Of a DNA stretch of 64,000 bases, positions 40,925 to 50,045 are shown piece by piece; positions within the stretch are counted from its first letter, which is position 1; the number at the start of each line of letters is the position of its first letter. The stretch spans positions 558,001 to 622,000 of the forward strand of contig NZ_JAPJBQ010000002.1 of the NCBI RefSeq assembly GCF_026421305.1, given 5' to 3'. The notes beneath the pieces were generated by a model. The model had not been told where the DNA came from. It made no database searches and saw only the letters and a program-made list of their open reading frames with translations. The translations under genes were made by a program, and so were the position numbers. Source of the stretch: Dyella silvae. GTDB taxonomy: Bacteria; Pseudomonadota; Gammaproteobacteria; Xanthomonadales; Rhodanobacteraceae.

Positions 40925-42240
40925 GCGAGCCGCAGCGCACGCCATTCGTCGATTCGCTGCTGGAAGCGGCAGCGCAGACGAGCTTGCCCGGCAGCACCAT
41001 CGGCTGGCTTGACGCGGCACGCCGCGAGAACCTTGAGGCCTTTGCCGCCGCGGGCTTGCCGGATACGCGCATGGAGGCGTGGAAGTACACCGCGCTGCGC
41101 GCGCTGGGGCAGCGCCGGTTTGCACCGGGCGACGCGCAGGCAGCCATGCGTGACGTCGATGCATCGGCCTTCGCCTTGCCAGGCATCGACGGTCCGGCGC
41201 TGGTATTCGTCAATGGCGTGTTCCGTGCCGACCTGTCGCGCACCGAAGCACTGCCTGCGGGCCTGAGCCTGCTGCCGCTGTCGCAGGCATTGCAGGGCGA
41301 CGCGGAACCGCTGCGTTTTGCGCTGTCGCGTCATTACCGCGAAGGCGGCGACGTGTTCGCCCGTCTCAATGCGGCCCTGGCCGGCGACGGTGTCGTGCTG
41401 CGCGTGGCCGCTGGCGCCAAGATCGCCGAACCCGTGCACCTGCTAATGATTGGCGCTCCGGCCGAGGACGCTCTGGCGTGGCATGTGCGCCATGTGATCG
41501 AACTTGGCGAGGGCGCCGAGCTTTCGCTGATCGAGCATCATGCCTCCGGCGGTGACCAGCAGCATCTCGGCACGCAGGTGGCCGACGTCGTGCTGCGCGA
41601 AGGCGCCAAACTGCGTCACGTCACACTGCAGGACATCGCCGCGAGCAGCACGCTGGTGCGTCACAACCAGCTTCAGTTGGATGCCCGGGCACAGGCTTCG
41701 CTTTATGTGCTCGAGCTGGGCGGTGCGCTGGTTCGCCACGATCTTCATGCAACCCTGGTCGGCGACGAGTCGCGGCTGGATACGCACGGCGTATTCGTTC
41801 TCAACGGCCGCCAGCATGTGGACACCCAGATGGCCATTCGCCATCAGGGCCTCAACACCGCTTCCCATTCGGTCTGGCGCGGCGTGGCCGACCAGCGTTC
41901 GCGCGGCGTGTTCCGCGGCGCCATTGTGGTGGCGCAGGGCGCCGATGGCAGCGATGCCAGTCTGAGCAGCAAGAACCTTTTGCTGTCCGGCCAGGCCGAA
42001 ATCGACACCAAGCCCGAGCTGGAAATCTACGCGGACGAAGTGAAGGCGGCGCATGGCGCCACGGTGGGTCAGCTCGACGAGCGCTCGCTGTTCTACCTGC
42101 GTTCGCGCGGCATTCCGTTGACCGAGGCGCGGGCGATGCTCACCGCAGCCTTCTGCCGTGCGGTGTTCGAGTCGCTGCCGGACGAGCGCCTGCGCGAGCA
42201 CCTCAATCACCAGCTGATGGCTCACCTGCCTTCTGCGTAA
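40921..42240 (+). CDS. sufD: Fe-S cluster assembly protein SufD
   Basis: 439 residues. SufB paralogue; a beta-helix core with C-terminal SLSSKNLLLSGQAEIDTKPE, EIYADEVKAAHGATVGQLDE and LFYLRSRGIPLTEARAML. The N-terminal part contains RMEAWKYTALRAL, typical of SufD. Completes the SufBC2D complex. Confidence 0.97.
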   Translation: MSEPQRTPFVDSLLEAAAQTSLPGSTIGWLDAARRENLEAFAAAGLPDTRMEAWKYTALRALGQRRFAPGDAQAAMRDVDASAFALPGIDGPALVFVNGVFRADLSRTEALPAGLSLLPLSQALQGDAEPLRFALSRHYREGGDVFARLNAALAGDGVVLRVAAGAKIAEPVHLLMIGAPAEDALAWHVRHVIELGEGAELSLIEHHASGGDQQHLGTQVADVVLREGAKLRHVTLQDIAASSTLVRHNQLQLDARAQASLYVLELGGALVRHDLHATLVGDESRLDTHGVFVLNGRQHVDTQMAIRHQGLNTASHSVWRGVADQRSRGVFRGAIVVAQGADGSDASLSSKNLLLSGQAEIDTKPELEIYADEVKAAHGATVGQLDERSLFYLRSRGIPLTEARAMLTAAFCRAVFESLPDERLREHLNHQLMAHLPSA

Positions 42241-42275
42241 GGCAGGGCAGCCGGCAATAAGGCGAAACGAAACCG

Positions 42276-43523
42276 ATGAACGCACAGACCAAACCGAGCC
42301 CCACCGTTTTCGACGTGCAGAGCATTCGCGCCGATTTTCCCTTGTTGTCGCGCACCGTGCACGACAAGCCGCTGATCTATTTCGACAACGCCAATACCAG
42401 CCAGAAGCCGCTGAGCGTGATCGAGGCGGTGGATGAGCACTACCGCCTGCACAACGCCAACGTATCGCGCTCGGTGCACCAGATCGGCGAAGAGGCCACC
42501 GCGGCGTATGAAGGTGCACGCGACAAGCTGGCGCGCTTCATCAACGCTACCTCGCGCAACGAGCTGGTACTGACCTCCGGCACCACGCAGTCGATCAATC
42601 TGGTCGCCTACAGCTTCGCGTTGCCGCGACTGAAGGCGGGCGACACCATCCTCACCACGCAGATGGAGCACCACGCCAACATCGTGCCGTGGCAGCTGGT
42701 GGCCGCACGTGCGGGCGCTACGGTGAAGCCGGCGCCGATCGATGAGCAGGGCGAGCTAATTCTCGAGAAGTACATCGAGATGCTTACGCCGGACGTGAAG
42801 CTGGCGTGCGTCACTCATGTATCCAATGTGCTCGGTACCGTGAACCCCGTGCGCGAGATCGCGAAGGAATGCCGCAAGCGCGGCATTCCCTTGCTGGTGG
42901 ATGGTTCGCAGGCGGTGCCGCATCGCCCGGTCGACGTGCAGTCGCTGGGTTGCGATTTCTATGCGATCACCGGCCACAAGATGCTCGCACCCACGGGCAC
43001 CGGTGCTCTGTGGGCACGCAAGGAGCATCTGGAGGCGATGCCGCCATTCTTTGGCGGCGGCGAGATGATCCGCGAAGTGCGTTTCGACGGCACCACCTTT
43101 GCCGAGCCGCCGCACAAGTTCGAGGCAGGCACGCCGAATATCGCCGGATTCGCCGGTGTCAGCGCGGCCATTGACTACTACGCATCGGTTGGCTTCGAGG
43201 CCATTCATGCCTGGGAGCAGCAGTTGCTGACCTACGCCACGGAGCGTCTGCGTGAAATCCCGGGCCTGCGCATCTTCGGCGAGGCCAAGGAGAAGGAGCC
43301 GGTGATCTCGTTCCTGATCGAAGGCGCACAGGCGACCGACCTGGCTACCTTGCTGGACCTGCAGGGCGTGGCCGTGCGCTCCGGCCACCATTGCGCCCAT
43401 CCGCTGATGCAGTTCTATGGTGTGCCCGCCACGTTGCGTGCCTCGCTGGCGTTCTACAACACCCGCGAAGAGATTGACGCCTTCATCACCGCGCTGCTCA
43501 AGGTGCGCAAGCTGTTGATGTAA
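42276..43523 (+). CDS. sufS: Cysteine desulfurase SufS
   Basis: 415 residues, class V PLP enzyme, type II desulfurase. PLP lysine K235 in ITGHKMLAPTGTG, catalytic Cys373 in RSGHHCAHPLMQF, and THVSNVLGTVNP. Supplies persulfide sulfur to SufB, in E. coli via SufE. No sufE, sufU or sufA follows within this window, which is notable. Confidence 0.97.
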   Translation: MNAQTKPSPTVFDVQSIRADFPLLSRTVHDKPLIYFDNANTSQKPLSVIEAVDEHYRLHNANVSRSVHQIGEEATAAYEGARDKLARFINATSRNELVLTSGTTQSINLVAYSFALPRLKAGDTILTTQMEHHANIVPWQLVAARAGATVKPAPIDEQGELILEKYIEMLTPDVKLACVTHVSNVLGTVNPVREIAKECRKRGIPLLVDGSQAVPHRPVDVQSLGCDFYAITGHKMLAPTGTGALWARKEHLEAMPPFFGGGEMIREVRFDGTTFAEPPHKFEAGTPNIAGFAGVSAAIDYYASVGFEAIHAWEQQLLTYATERLREIPGLRIFGEAKEKEPVISFLIEGAQATDLATLLDLQGVAVRSGHHCAHPLMQFYGVPATLRASLAFYNTREEIDAFITALLKVRKLLM

Positions 43524-43611
43524 TGACCGGCCTGGGCCGATAGCACATCGGCCCGTTGAGAACGTCCATGGCTGCCCCCAACGACAAGCTCATGTCCCTG
43601 GGAGGTCAGCT

Positions 43612-44118
43612 ATGGAAGGTGCCTGGCAGTTGGCTCAGATGAACATTGGCACCCTGGTCGCGGATGCGGACGACCCGGTGGTGCAGCCCTTCATGCATGC
43701 GTTGGCGGAGATCAATGCACTGGCGGAAGCCAGTCACGGATTCGTGTGGCGTCTGAAGGATGACAGCTCGAGTGGCGCCACCAGCATTGCCGTTGCTGCC
43801 GACCCACGGTTGCTGGTCAATATGTCGGTCTGGGAAAACGCCGAAGCGCTGTTCGAGTTCGTCTATCGCAGCGCGCATACCTCGATCATGGCGCGCCGGC
43901 GTGAGTTCTTTACGAAGCCGCCAGAAGGGCGCGCCTATCAGGTGCTGTGGTGGGTGCCGGCTGGCGCGGAACCCACCGTTGCCGATGGCCTTGCCAAGTT
44001 ATGGCATCTCGATCGCTTTGGGCCGACGCCTCTGGCCTTTACCTTCAAGCAGCGATTTGCGCCGCCGGGTGACACGCAGGCGGTCACCGGCGAGCCGCGT
44101 CTGGTCAGCGAAACCTAG
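43612..44118 (+). CDS. DUF3291 family protein
   Basis: 168 residues, cytoplasmic, no signal peptide. The DUF3291 pattern is recognised in WQLAQMNIGTLVADADDPVV, EASHGFVWRLKDD, LLVNMSVWENAEALFEFVYR and YQVLWWVPAG. The fold resembles the ferredoxin-like antibiotic-monooxygenase (ABM) group; no active site or substrate is known. SD GGAGG precedes the start by about eight bases. It follows sufS by 88 bases and may be read through from the suf operon. Confidence 0.85.
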   Translation: MEGAWQLAQMNIGTLVADADDPVVQPFMHALAEINALAEASHGFVWRLKDDSSSGATSIAVAADPRLLVNMSVWENAEALFEFVYRSAHTSIMARRREFFTKPPEGRAYQVLWWVPAGAEPTVADGLAKLWHLDRFGPTPLAFTFKQRFAPPGDTQAVTGEPRLVSET

Positions 44119-44142
44119 GCCGCGCCTCGGGCGGCGATGCCA

Positions 44143-44424
44143 TCACGACTTGCTGTCTTTCGTGGTGGACGCGGGCATCGGTACGCACGTGTGGTCGCGG
44201 AACAGTGCCCACTCCTCGCATTCGCGACCATCAGGGAAGATGCAGATGCCGCCTTCATTGCCGGCGGCATCCTTGCGCATGTCGAGATTGCCGCCCAGCT
44301 TTTCACAGTTGACCGACGCGGGATTGGGCAAACCCACCAAGGCGGGGGCGGTTGGTGCGGCGGTTTGTTGCGTGCTGCACGCGGCGAGCAGGGCGACCAT
44401 CAGGGCGATCAGCGCGGTTTTCAT
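44143..44424 (-). CDS. DUF333 lipoprotein
   Basis: 93 residues. Lipoprotein signal MKTALIALMVALLAACSTQQ (lipid Cys16) followed by a DUF333 domain with NPASVNCEKLGG, GICIFPDGRECEEWAL and a terminal Cys pair (DHTC), arranged for disulfides. The family is sometimes labelled putative hemolysin without direct support. Earlier in-frame starts up to 44565 cross the terminator of the upstream gene and are rejected. Confidence 0.87.
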   Translation of the reverse strand: MKTALIALMVALLAACSTQQTAAPTAPALVGLPNPASVNCEKLGGNLDMRKDAAGNEGGICIFPDGRECEEWALFRDHTCVPMPASTTKDSKS

Positions 44425-44521
44425 AAGCCATCCTTGAGTTGAGTGCTTCACCATAACCGGACAGGCGTCATGAGGATGTCGGAGTTTTCCACTGCGAGCA
44501 GGCAGTGGGTGATGGCGCATG

Positions 44522-44553
44522 AAAAAGGCCCGTGGTTGCCCACGGGCCTTTTC
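44522..44553 (-). terminator. Bidirectional-type terminator between M13 peptidase and DUF333 genes
   Basis: AAAAGGCCCGTGG-TTG-CCCACGGGCCTTTT has 13-base arms with A and T runs at the ends, so it can act on both strands. It lies 41 bases after the M13 peptidase stop. Confidence 0.88.
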
Positions 44554-44593
44554 GTTTTGCGGCATGACGGTGCCGCCGGAGCGGCACGGGGTT

Positions 44594-46633
44594 TTACCAG
44601 ATCTTCACCTGCTTATCGCCGTCGCGCACCATCTTGTCGCCGGCCTTGCACTGGAACGCCTGGGCGAACGCGGGCATGTTCGACGGAGCACCGATAGCGC
44701 GGAACTGCGCCGGTGCGTGCGGATCGGTGTTGAGCAGGGTGAGCTGCGCTTCCGGACGAATACTGCCGCGCCACACGCGCGCCCAATTGAGGAAGAAGCG
44801 CTGGTCCTGCGTGTAGCCGTCGATTTTGGTCTTGGCTTCGGCCGGGTTACGGGCCAGCGCCATTTGCAGCGCGTCGTAGGCGGCATTGAGGCCGCCGAGG
44901 TCGCCGATGTTCTCGCCCATGGTCAGCTTGCCATTGACGAACTTGCCCGGCAGCGCCTCGTAGCCGTTGAACTGCTCCGCCAGCTTGTCAGTGCGCGCGT
45001 CGAAGGCCTTGCGGTCGTCGTCCGTCCACCAGTTGCTATTGTTGCCCTGCGCGTCGAACTTGCTGCCCTGGTCGTCGTAACCGTGGCCCATTTCATGGCC
45101 GATCACCGCGCCAATGCCGCCATAGTTGAGTGCATCATCGACCTTGGCCGAGAAGAACGGCGGCTGCAGGATGGCGGCGGGGAACACGATCTCGTTCTTC
45201 TGCGGGCTGTAGTAGGCATTCACCGTTTGCGGCGTCATGCCCCATTCGGTGCGGTCCACCGGCTTGCCGATCTTGTCCACCATATAGGCGTAGTTGAATT
45301 TGTCGGCCGCCTGGACGTTTTCGAAATAGGTGTTGGACGGCTTGATGGTGAGGCCCGTCCAGTCGCGCCACTTGTCGGGGTAACCGATCTTCGGCGTGAA
45401 GCTGGCCCACTTCTCCAGTGCCTTCTGCTTGGTGGCGTCACTCATCCACGGCAGATTCTCAATGCGTGTCTTGTAGGCAGCGCGAAGGTCCGCCACCAGC
45501 TGCTGCGCGCGTGCCTTGGATTCCGGCGAGAAGGTCTGCGCCACGTACAGCTGGCCAAGTGCCATGCCCATGCCGCCTTCCACCGCATCGAGCGTGCGCT
45601 TCCAACGCGACTTCATCTCCTTCTGGCCGTTGAGCGTCTGCGCGTTGAACGCAAAGTCTTCCTGCTGGAACGGCGTGGACAGGTACGGGGCCGCCTCGTC
45701 GATGGCGTGGAAGCGCAGATACGCTTGCCAGTCACTCACCGGCAGCTCGGCCAGCATCTTGTCGAACTCGGCGAAGAACTTCGGCTGAGACAGCGAGAAG
45801 CCGTCCTTCACATTGGCACCTTGCGCCTTGAAGAATGCAGCCCACTCGAAGTGCGGCGTTACCTTGTCGGCATCGGCCATGCTGACATAGTGATAGCGAT
45901 TCTCCGGCTGGCGCAGCTCGGTCGGCACCAGCGAGGCGGCAGCCAGGCGCGTTTCCAGCGCCATTACGGCCTTGGCCTGCGCCTGTGCGTCAGCCTCGCT
46001 GACGCCCACCAGCTGCAGCGTGCGCGCGATGTGCGCGACATAGGCGGTGCGGATCTTTTCGAAATCCGGCTTGCTGTAGTAGTCCGCCGTGGGCAGGCCC
46101 AGACCACCCTGGCCCGCGTAGGCAATCTGGCGGCTGGAATCCTTGAAATCAGGGCTACCGTAGAAGCGGAACGCGGTGGGGTTGCCCTGGGCGTAGCTCT
46201 GGGTGATGTAGGCGACGATGTCGCCGGTGTTCTTCAGCGCATCGATGCGCGTCAGTTCCGGCTTGATCGGATCGTAGCCAGCCTTTTCGATGGCGGCTTC
46301 GTTCATGCCCGAGGCGTAGAAGTTGCCGATCTTCTGTTCGATGGAGCCAGGCTTGGCGCTGGCAGCATCGTTAGCGACCTTTTCAACGATGCCGTGCTGC
46401 ACGTTGAGGCTGTCCTCGCGCAGCGCATCGAACGAACCCCAACGCGTGCGGTCGGCGGGAATCGGGTTGGCCGCAAGCCATTTCGCATTGACGAATCCGT
46501 TGAAGTCATTGCAGACATTCTTGGCGGCATCCAGCTCCTTCACGTCGAACGAGCCATTGGGGGCGGCCTGCGCAGCCATGCACACTGCCATGCCGACCGC
46601 CAGCGCGAGCGGTTTCATCATGCGGTACTTCAT
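44594..46633 (-). CDS. M13 family zinc metallopeptidase (neprilysin/PepO-like)
   Basis: 679 residues with signal peptide (MKYRMMKPLALAVGMAVCMA, cleavage after QAA). The zinc site HEMGH lies near residue 510 (GAVIGHEMGHGYDDQGSKFD), the third ligand is in GENIGDLGG, and substrate-binding NAYYSPQKNEIVFPA precedes. The N-terminal DFNGFVNAKWL matches the family start. Likely a periplasmic or secreted oligopeptidase. Length is typical. An adjacent terminator makes it monocistronic. Confidence 0.95.
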   Translation of the reverse strand: MKYRMMKPLALAVGMAVCMAAQAAPNGSFDVKELDAAKNVCNDFNGFVNAKWLAANPIPADRTRWGSFDALREDSLNVQHGIVEKVANDAASAKPGSIEQKIGNFYASGMNEAAIEKAGYDPIKPELTRIDALKNTGDIVAYITQSYAQGNPTAFRFYGSPDFKDSSRQIAYAGQGGLGLPTADYYSKPDFEKIRTAYVAHIARTLQLVGVSEADAQAQAKAVMALETRLAAASLVPTELRQPENRYHYVSMADADKVTPHFEWAAFFKAQGANVKDGFSLSQPKFFAEFDKMLAELPVSDWQAYLRFHAIDEAAPYLSTPFQQEDFAFNAQTLNGQKEMKSRWKRTLDAVEGGMGMALGQLYVAQTFSPESKARAQQLVADLRAAYKTRIENLPWMSDATKQKALEKWASFTPKIGYPDKWRDWTGLTIKPSNTYFENVQAADKFNYAYMVDKIGKPVDRTEWGMTPQTVNAYYSPQKNEIVFPAAILQPPFFSAKVDDALNYGGIGAVIGHEMGHGYDDQGSKFDAQGNNSNWWTDDDRKAFDARTDKLAEQFNGYEALPGKFVNGKLTMGENIGDLGGLNAAYDALQMALARNPAEAKTKIDGYTQDQRFFLNWARVWRGSIRPEAQLTLLNTDPHAPAQFRAIGAPSNMPAFAQAFQCKAGDKMVRDGDKQVKIW

Positions 46634-46806
46634 GTGGATCTACTCTCCCGATGTCATTGGCGCTGCGACCAGGCTATCCGGCCGGCAGGCCTTTTGCGTT
46701 GATCACTGAGGCTAGTGATCGCAGGAGAATGCGGCACAGTGTCGAAGGTCATGTTGGCGTAAGCTTCGCGCCGTGCCTGTGGGTCGCTTCGGCACCGCGG
46801 GACAGG

Positions 46807-46992
46807 TCAGCGATCGGTCTTGTTGCACAGCCGGCCGATGTGCGTCTCGACCACTCCGGTCTGCAGATCGAAGTGAAACGCACACGCGTGCTCAAGCAGC
46901 ATGCTACTGCCGGTATGCGTGGCGTTCGTATGGAGGCCAGCCGCCATGTGGGCGGCGGTATCGCGATCATCCTCCGCGATGGGAATGCTCAA
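46807..46992 (-). pseudogene. Remnant of an OmpR-family response regulator with an internal deletion
   Basis: The 61-codon minus-strand frame (TTG at 46992) starts SIPIAEDDRDTAAHMAAGL, which looks like the first strand and helix of a receiver domain, then jumps to SSMLLEHACAFHFDLQTGVV and ETHIGRLCNKTDR, which looks like the recognition helix region of an OmpR/CzcR winged helix (usual form LLEHVW.xFDPQTNVVxVHIxRLRxKID). About 160-170 central residues and the final HTVRGxGY strand are missing. No usable start or SD is apparent. I read it as a decayed gene, not a working small protein. Confidence 0.6.
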
Positions 46993-47054
46993 GAGCGATC
47001 ATTCGCTGGCTTGCCGCTGAATACGGTGACGAATGGTGCGCGGGGCACCCACTT

Positions 47055-47072
47055 CCTTACCGATAGGTAAGG
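47055..47072. promoter_or_regulatory. 18-base perfect palindrome upstream of the TonB receptor
   Basis: CCTTACCGATAGGTAAGG (seven-base arms, GATA centre) lies about 120 bases before the receptor start. TTACC...GGTAA dyads are typical of TetR-family operators. No TetR gene is in the window. Confidence 0.5.
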
Positions 47073-47190
47073 CACCTGCATCCAGATGGTCATAGCCGCT
47101 CCCTAAGGTACGTGGAATGACAGCGCATGCCCGTCGCCCGGCGGCATGACGCAAGACCGTATCCGCGTTCATTTACCTAAGGGTTTTCCC

Positions 47191-50019
47191 ATGGCAGCAA
47201 ATCGTGCAGGCAGCATTCTCGTGGGCGTTGCCGCGTTGACAGGTGCAAGCCTGGCACACGCAGCCGGCTCCGCTTCTCTCAAGGGCGTGGTCGAAAGCGA
47301 GCATCATCCGGTGGCTGGCGCACAGGTGACGTTGAGCGAATTGAACCGCAGTGTGGTCACCAGCAAGGACGGTGAATACGTACTGGACGGTATTGAACCC
47401 GGCAACTACAACCTGGTGGTAAGTGCCGATGGACAGGCGCCGGTGCAGCGTCAGGTCGCCCTGCGTGGTGACCAGGCCATTGAACAGGATGTGGAGTTTG
47501 GCGGTGCGGCCACGACGCTGCAGGCGCTGAAGGTGACGGCGCAGACCACGCCGCTGGAGATGGCCCGCAGCATTCAGCAGGATGCTCCCAACCTGGTGAA
47601 CGTGCAGCCCGCCACCGAAATTCGCAAGCTACCCGATGTGAATGCCGCCGAAGCCGTGCGTCGTGTTCCGGGCATTTCGCTGGAAAGCGACACCGGTGAG
47701 GGTCGCTTCATCAATATCCGCGGCCTGGACGCCGACCTTAATGGCGCCACGTTTGACGGCGTACGTCTGCCGCCGACCAACCCTGCGTCGCCCATGGGCG
47801 GTGGTCGTGCGGTGGCCTTCGACTCGATCCCCACGGGTCTGATCGGTGCCATCACCGTGACCAAGACCAATACGCCGGATCAGGATGCGGAAGCGCTGGG
47901 CGGCGCGATCGAGATCACGCCGAAGCAGGTACCGCCGGGCAAGGATCATTTCCTCGAGGTGGAGCTGGGTACCGGTTTTGAGAACCTGCGCGATACGCCG
48001 ATCAAGGATTACCAGGTGACCGGCGGCAGCCGCTTTGGGCCCGGCAATGCCTTCAGCTTTATCGGCACCGTGGCCTACTACGAAGACAAGCGTGGCGTAG
48101 ACGATATCGAGGGTTCTTACGCGGACGACCAGGCCAACGGTACGCCCGGCAAGGTAATGAACGACTTCGAGCAGCGCTATTACCAGTACCACCGCCGTCG
48201 CATCGGTTACGGCGGCGAGCTGAACTACCAGCCGGACGATGACAATCGTTGGTACGTACGCTACTTCAAGGCGGGCTATACCGAGTCGGTGAACCGTCAG
48301 CGCGTTACCTACAACATGTTCGCTGGCGGTACCGGTTCGGTGACGGTTGATCCGTCCAATCCGAAGGGTTTCATCGATCCCAACGTCACCTTTGACAAGT
48401 CGCTGCGCGACGAGCGGGAAACCATTGCTACACGCGTCGCCTCCATCGGCGGCGAAAACCATTTCCAGAGCTTCAAGATCGATTACCTGCTGGCCGCAAC
48501 CTACGGTACATACGATAAGCCGCACGACTACAACAGCACGTTTGCCAACCCCAACACTTACACGGTGGCTTACGACAACATCAGCGATCCGCGCTACCCG
48601 CGCTTCAACGCGCTCAACGGGAATCCGCTGGATCCGTCGGCTTATACGTTCTCCGATTTCCAGAACAGCACGGAGCACGATCACAATCAGGAATACAGCG
48701 GCGCGTTCAACGTCACCATTCCCACCAGCTGGTTCGAGGGCAGTGACGAGAACGTCAAGTTCGGCGTAAGCGCACGCAAGCGTGATCGCCACAGTGAGAT
48801 CACGCGTTTTGACGGCGTGCCGCCGGCATTGCCGATGACGCAGTTCATCTCCGGCAAGCCGGTGACGTTCTACGACGGGCACTATCAGAACGGCCCCAAC
48901 CTGTATGCGCCGGGCTTGCGCGACTTCTATGTGGGCAACCAGGGCTTGTTCCCCGAGGCGGATCCGCTGGCCGATCAGCAGGCCGAGGCGCAGGGTGTGT
49001 CCAACGGCAAGGAAGGCGTTTACGCCGTGTACGGTCAGTATCAGTTCAAGCCAGTCGACAAGCTCGACATTCTGGCTGGCGTGCGCTGGGAACGCACGGT
49101 GGCGACCTACGGTGGCAACCAGGTGCTGCTTGATCCGAATACGGGCACGTTTGTGGGTGCGACGCCGATTTCGGTGGGCCACAACTACAACAACTTTTTC
49201 CCGACCGTGCAGCTTCGCTATGCGTTCACGGAGACGTTGATTGGCCGTGCGGTCTACTCCAAGACCATCGCTCGTCCGGGCTTCAACCAGGTCACCACCT
49301 CGACGTTGATCGATCCGTCGTCAGACAGCGTCACGCAGGGCAACCCGAACCTCAAGCCGACGACCAGCGACAACTTCGATCTGTCGCTGGAGTACTACCT
49401 CGACAATGGCGGCATCGCATCGGTGGGCATGTTCGACAAGGAGTTGAGCAACTACATCATCAACAAGGAGGAGAGTGGCGTAACGTTCCCCAACAACGGA
49501 TTGTTCGCTGGCTTCACTGGGGCAGCCAAGGTCTACACCTTTGCCAACATCAACGATGCGCACGCACGCGGCATCGAGCTGAACTACCAGCAGAAGTTCA
49601 CCATGCTGCCGGGCTGGCTGGCCGGGTTCGGCATGGGCGCCAACTACACCTACGTCGATTCCAGCGGTGAGATCCGCCCGGGTGATCATTCGCAGTTGCC
49701 GTCGACCTCGCGCAACACCGGCAACTTCATGGTGTTCTACGACCTGGGTGGCTTCAGCGCAAACCTTGGTGCGTACTACGTCAGCAAAGACATCTTTGGT
49801 GTCGGCAGTTCGTCGGCCACCGACGTGTGGTCGCAGCCGCGCTTCTCGCTGGACCTTGGTGCGACTTACACGTTTAACGACCAGTGGTCGGTGTTCTTCA
49901 ACGCCAAGAACCTCACCAATACGCGTCTGAAGTTCACCGAAGGCCCGGCCGCCGATCGTCCGATCCAGCGCGAGTTCTACGGCCAGACCTATATCGCTGG
50001 CGTCCGCTTCAAGCTCTGA
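47191..50019 (+). CDS. TonB-dependent outer membrane receptor (Xanthomonas/Caulobacter type)
   Basis: 942 residues. Signal peptide (MAANRAGSILVGVAALTGAS, cleavage near AHA), then a carboxypeptidase-like beta-sandwich (SLKGVVESEHHPVAGAQVTL, about 27-110), plug (LPDVNAAEAVRRVPGISLES, FINIRGLDADLNGATFDGVR), and a 22-strand barrel ending GVRFKL with terminal Leu. This is the large Xanthomonas-Caulobacter receptor group, often for carbohydrates or other organic ligands. AAGG eight bases before the ATG at 47191 selects this start over 47146. A YncE-like gene follows by 26 bases, recalling yncD-yncE of E. coli. The ligand is unknown. Confidence 0.92.
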   Translation: MAANRAGSILVGVAALTGASLAHAAGSASLKGVVESEHHPVAGAQVTLSELNRSVVTSKDGEYVLDGIEPGNYNLVVSADGQAPVQRQVALRGDQAIEQDVEFGGAATTLQALKVTAQTTPLEMARSIQQDAPNLVNVQPATEIRKLPDVNAAEAVRRVPGISLESDTGEGRFINIRGLDADLNGATFDGVRLPPTNPASPMGGGRAVAFDSIPTGLIGAITVTKTNTPDQDAEALGGAIEITPKQVPPGKDHFLEVELGTGFENLRDTPIKDYQVTGGSRFGPGNAFSFIGTVAYYEDKRGVDDIEGSYADDQANGTPGKVMNDFEQRYYQYHRRRIGYGGELNYQPDDDNRWYVRYFKAGYTESVNRQRVTYNMFAGGTGSVTVDPSNPKGFIDPNVTFDKSLRDERETIATRVASIGGENHFQSFKIDYLLAATYGTYDKPHDYNSTFANPNTYTVAYDNISDPRYPRFNALNGNPLDPSAYTFSDFQNSTEHDHNQEYSGAFNVTIPTSWFEGSDENVKFGVSARKRDRHSEITRFDGVPPALPMTQFISGKPVTFYDGHYQNGPNLYAPGLRDFYVGNQGLFPEADPLADQQAEAQGVSNGKEGVYAVYGQYQFKPVDKLDILAGVRWERTVATYGGNQVLLDPNTGTFVGATPISVGHNYNNFFPTVQLRYAFTETLIGRAVYSKTIARPGFNQVTTSTLIDPSSDSVTQGNPNLKPTTSDNFDLSLEYYLDNGGIASVGMFDKELSNYIINKEESGVTFPNNGLFAGFTGAAKVYTFANINDAHARGIELNYQQKFTMLPGWLAGFGMGANYTYVDSSGEIRPGDHSQLPSTSRNTGNFMVFYDLGGFSANLGAYYVSKDIFGVGSSSATDVWSQPRFSLDLGATYTFNDQWSVFFNAKNLTNTRLKFTEGPAADRPIQREFYGQTYIAGVRFKL

Positions 50020-50045
50020 CCTCTTTTGATCCCCAGGAATTTTGT

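Noticed and set aside
43533-43556. GGGCCGAT...ATCGGCCC hairpin after sufS as terminator
   Set aside because: A good stem, but without a T-run; read-through into the DUF3291 gene is equally likely.
44519-46702. 727-codon open frame antisense to the M13 peptidase
   Set aside because: The peptidase has all catalytic motifs; the antisense frame has no recognisable domain.
46651-47070. Plus-strand 139-codon frame upstream of the TonB receptor
   Set aside because: It is antisense to the response-regulator remnant, which is the better reading of this DNA.
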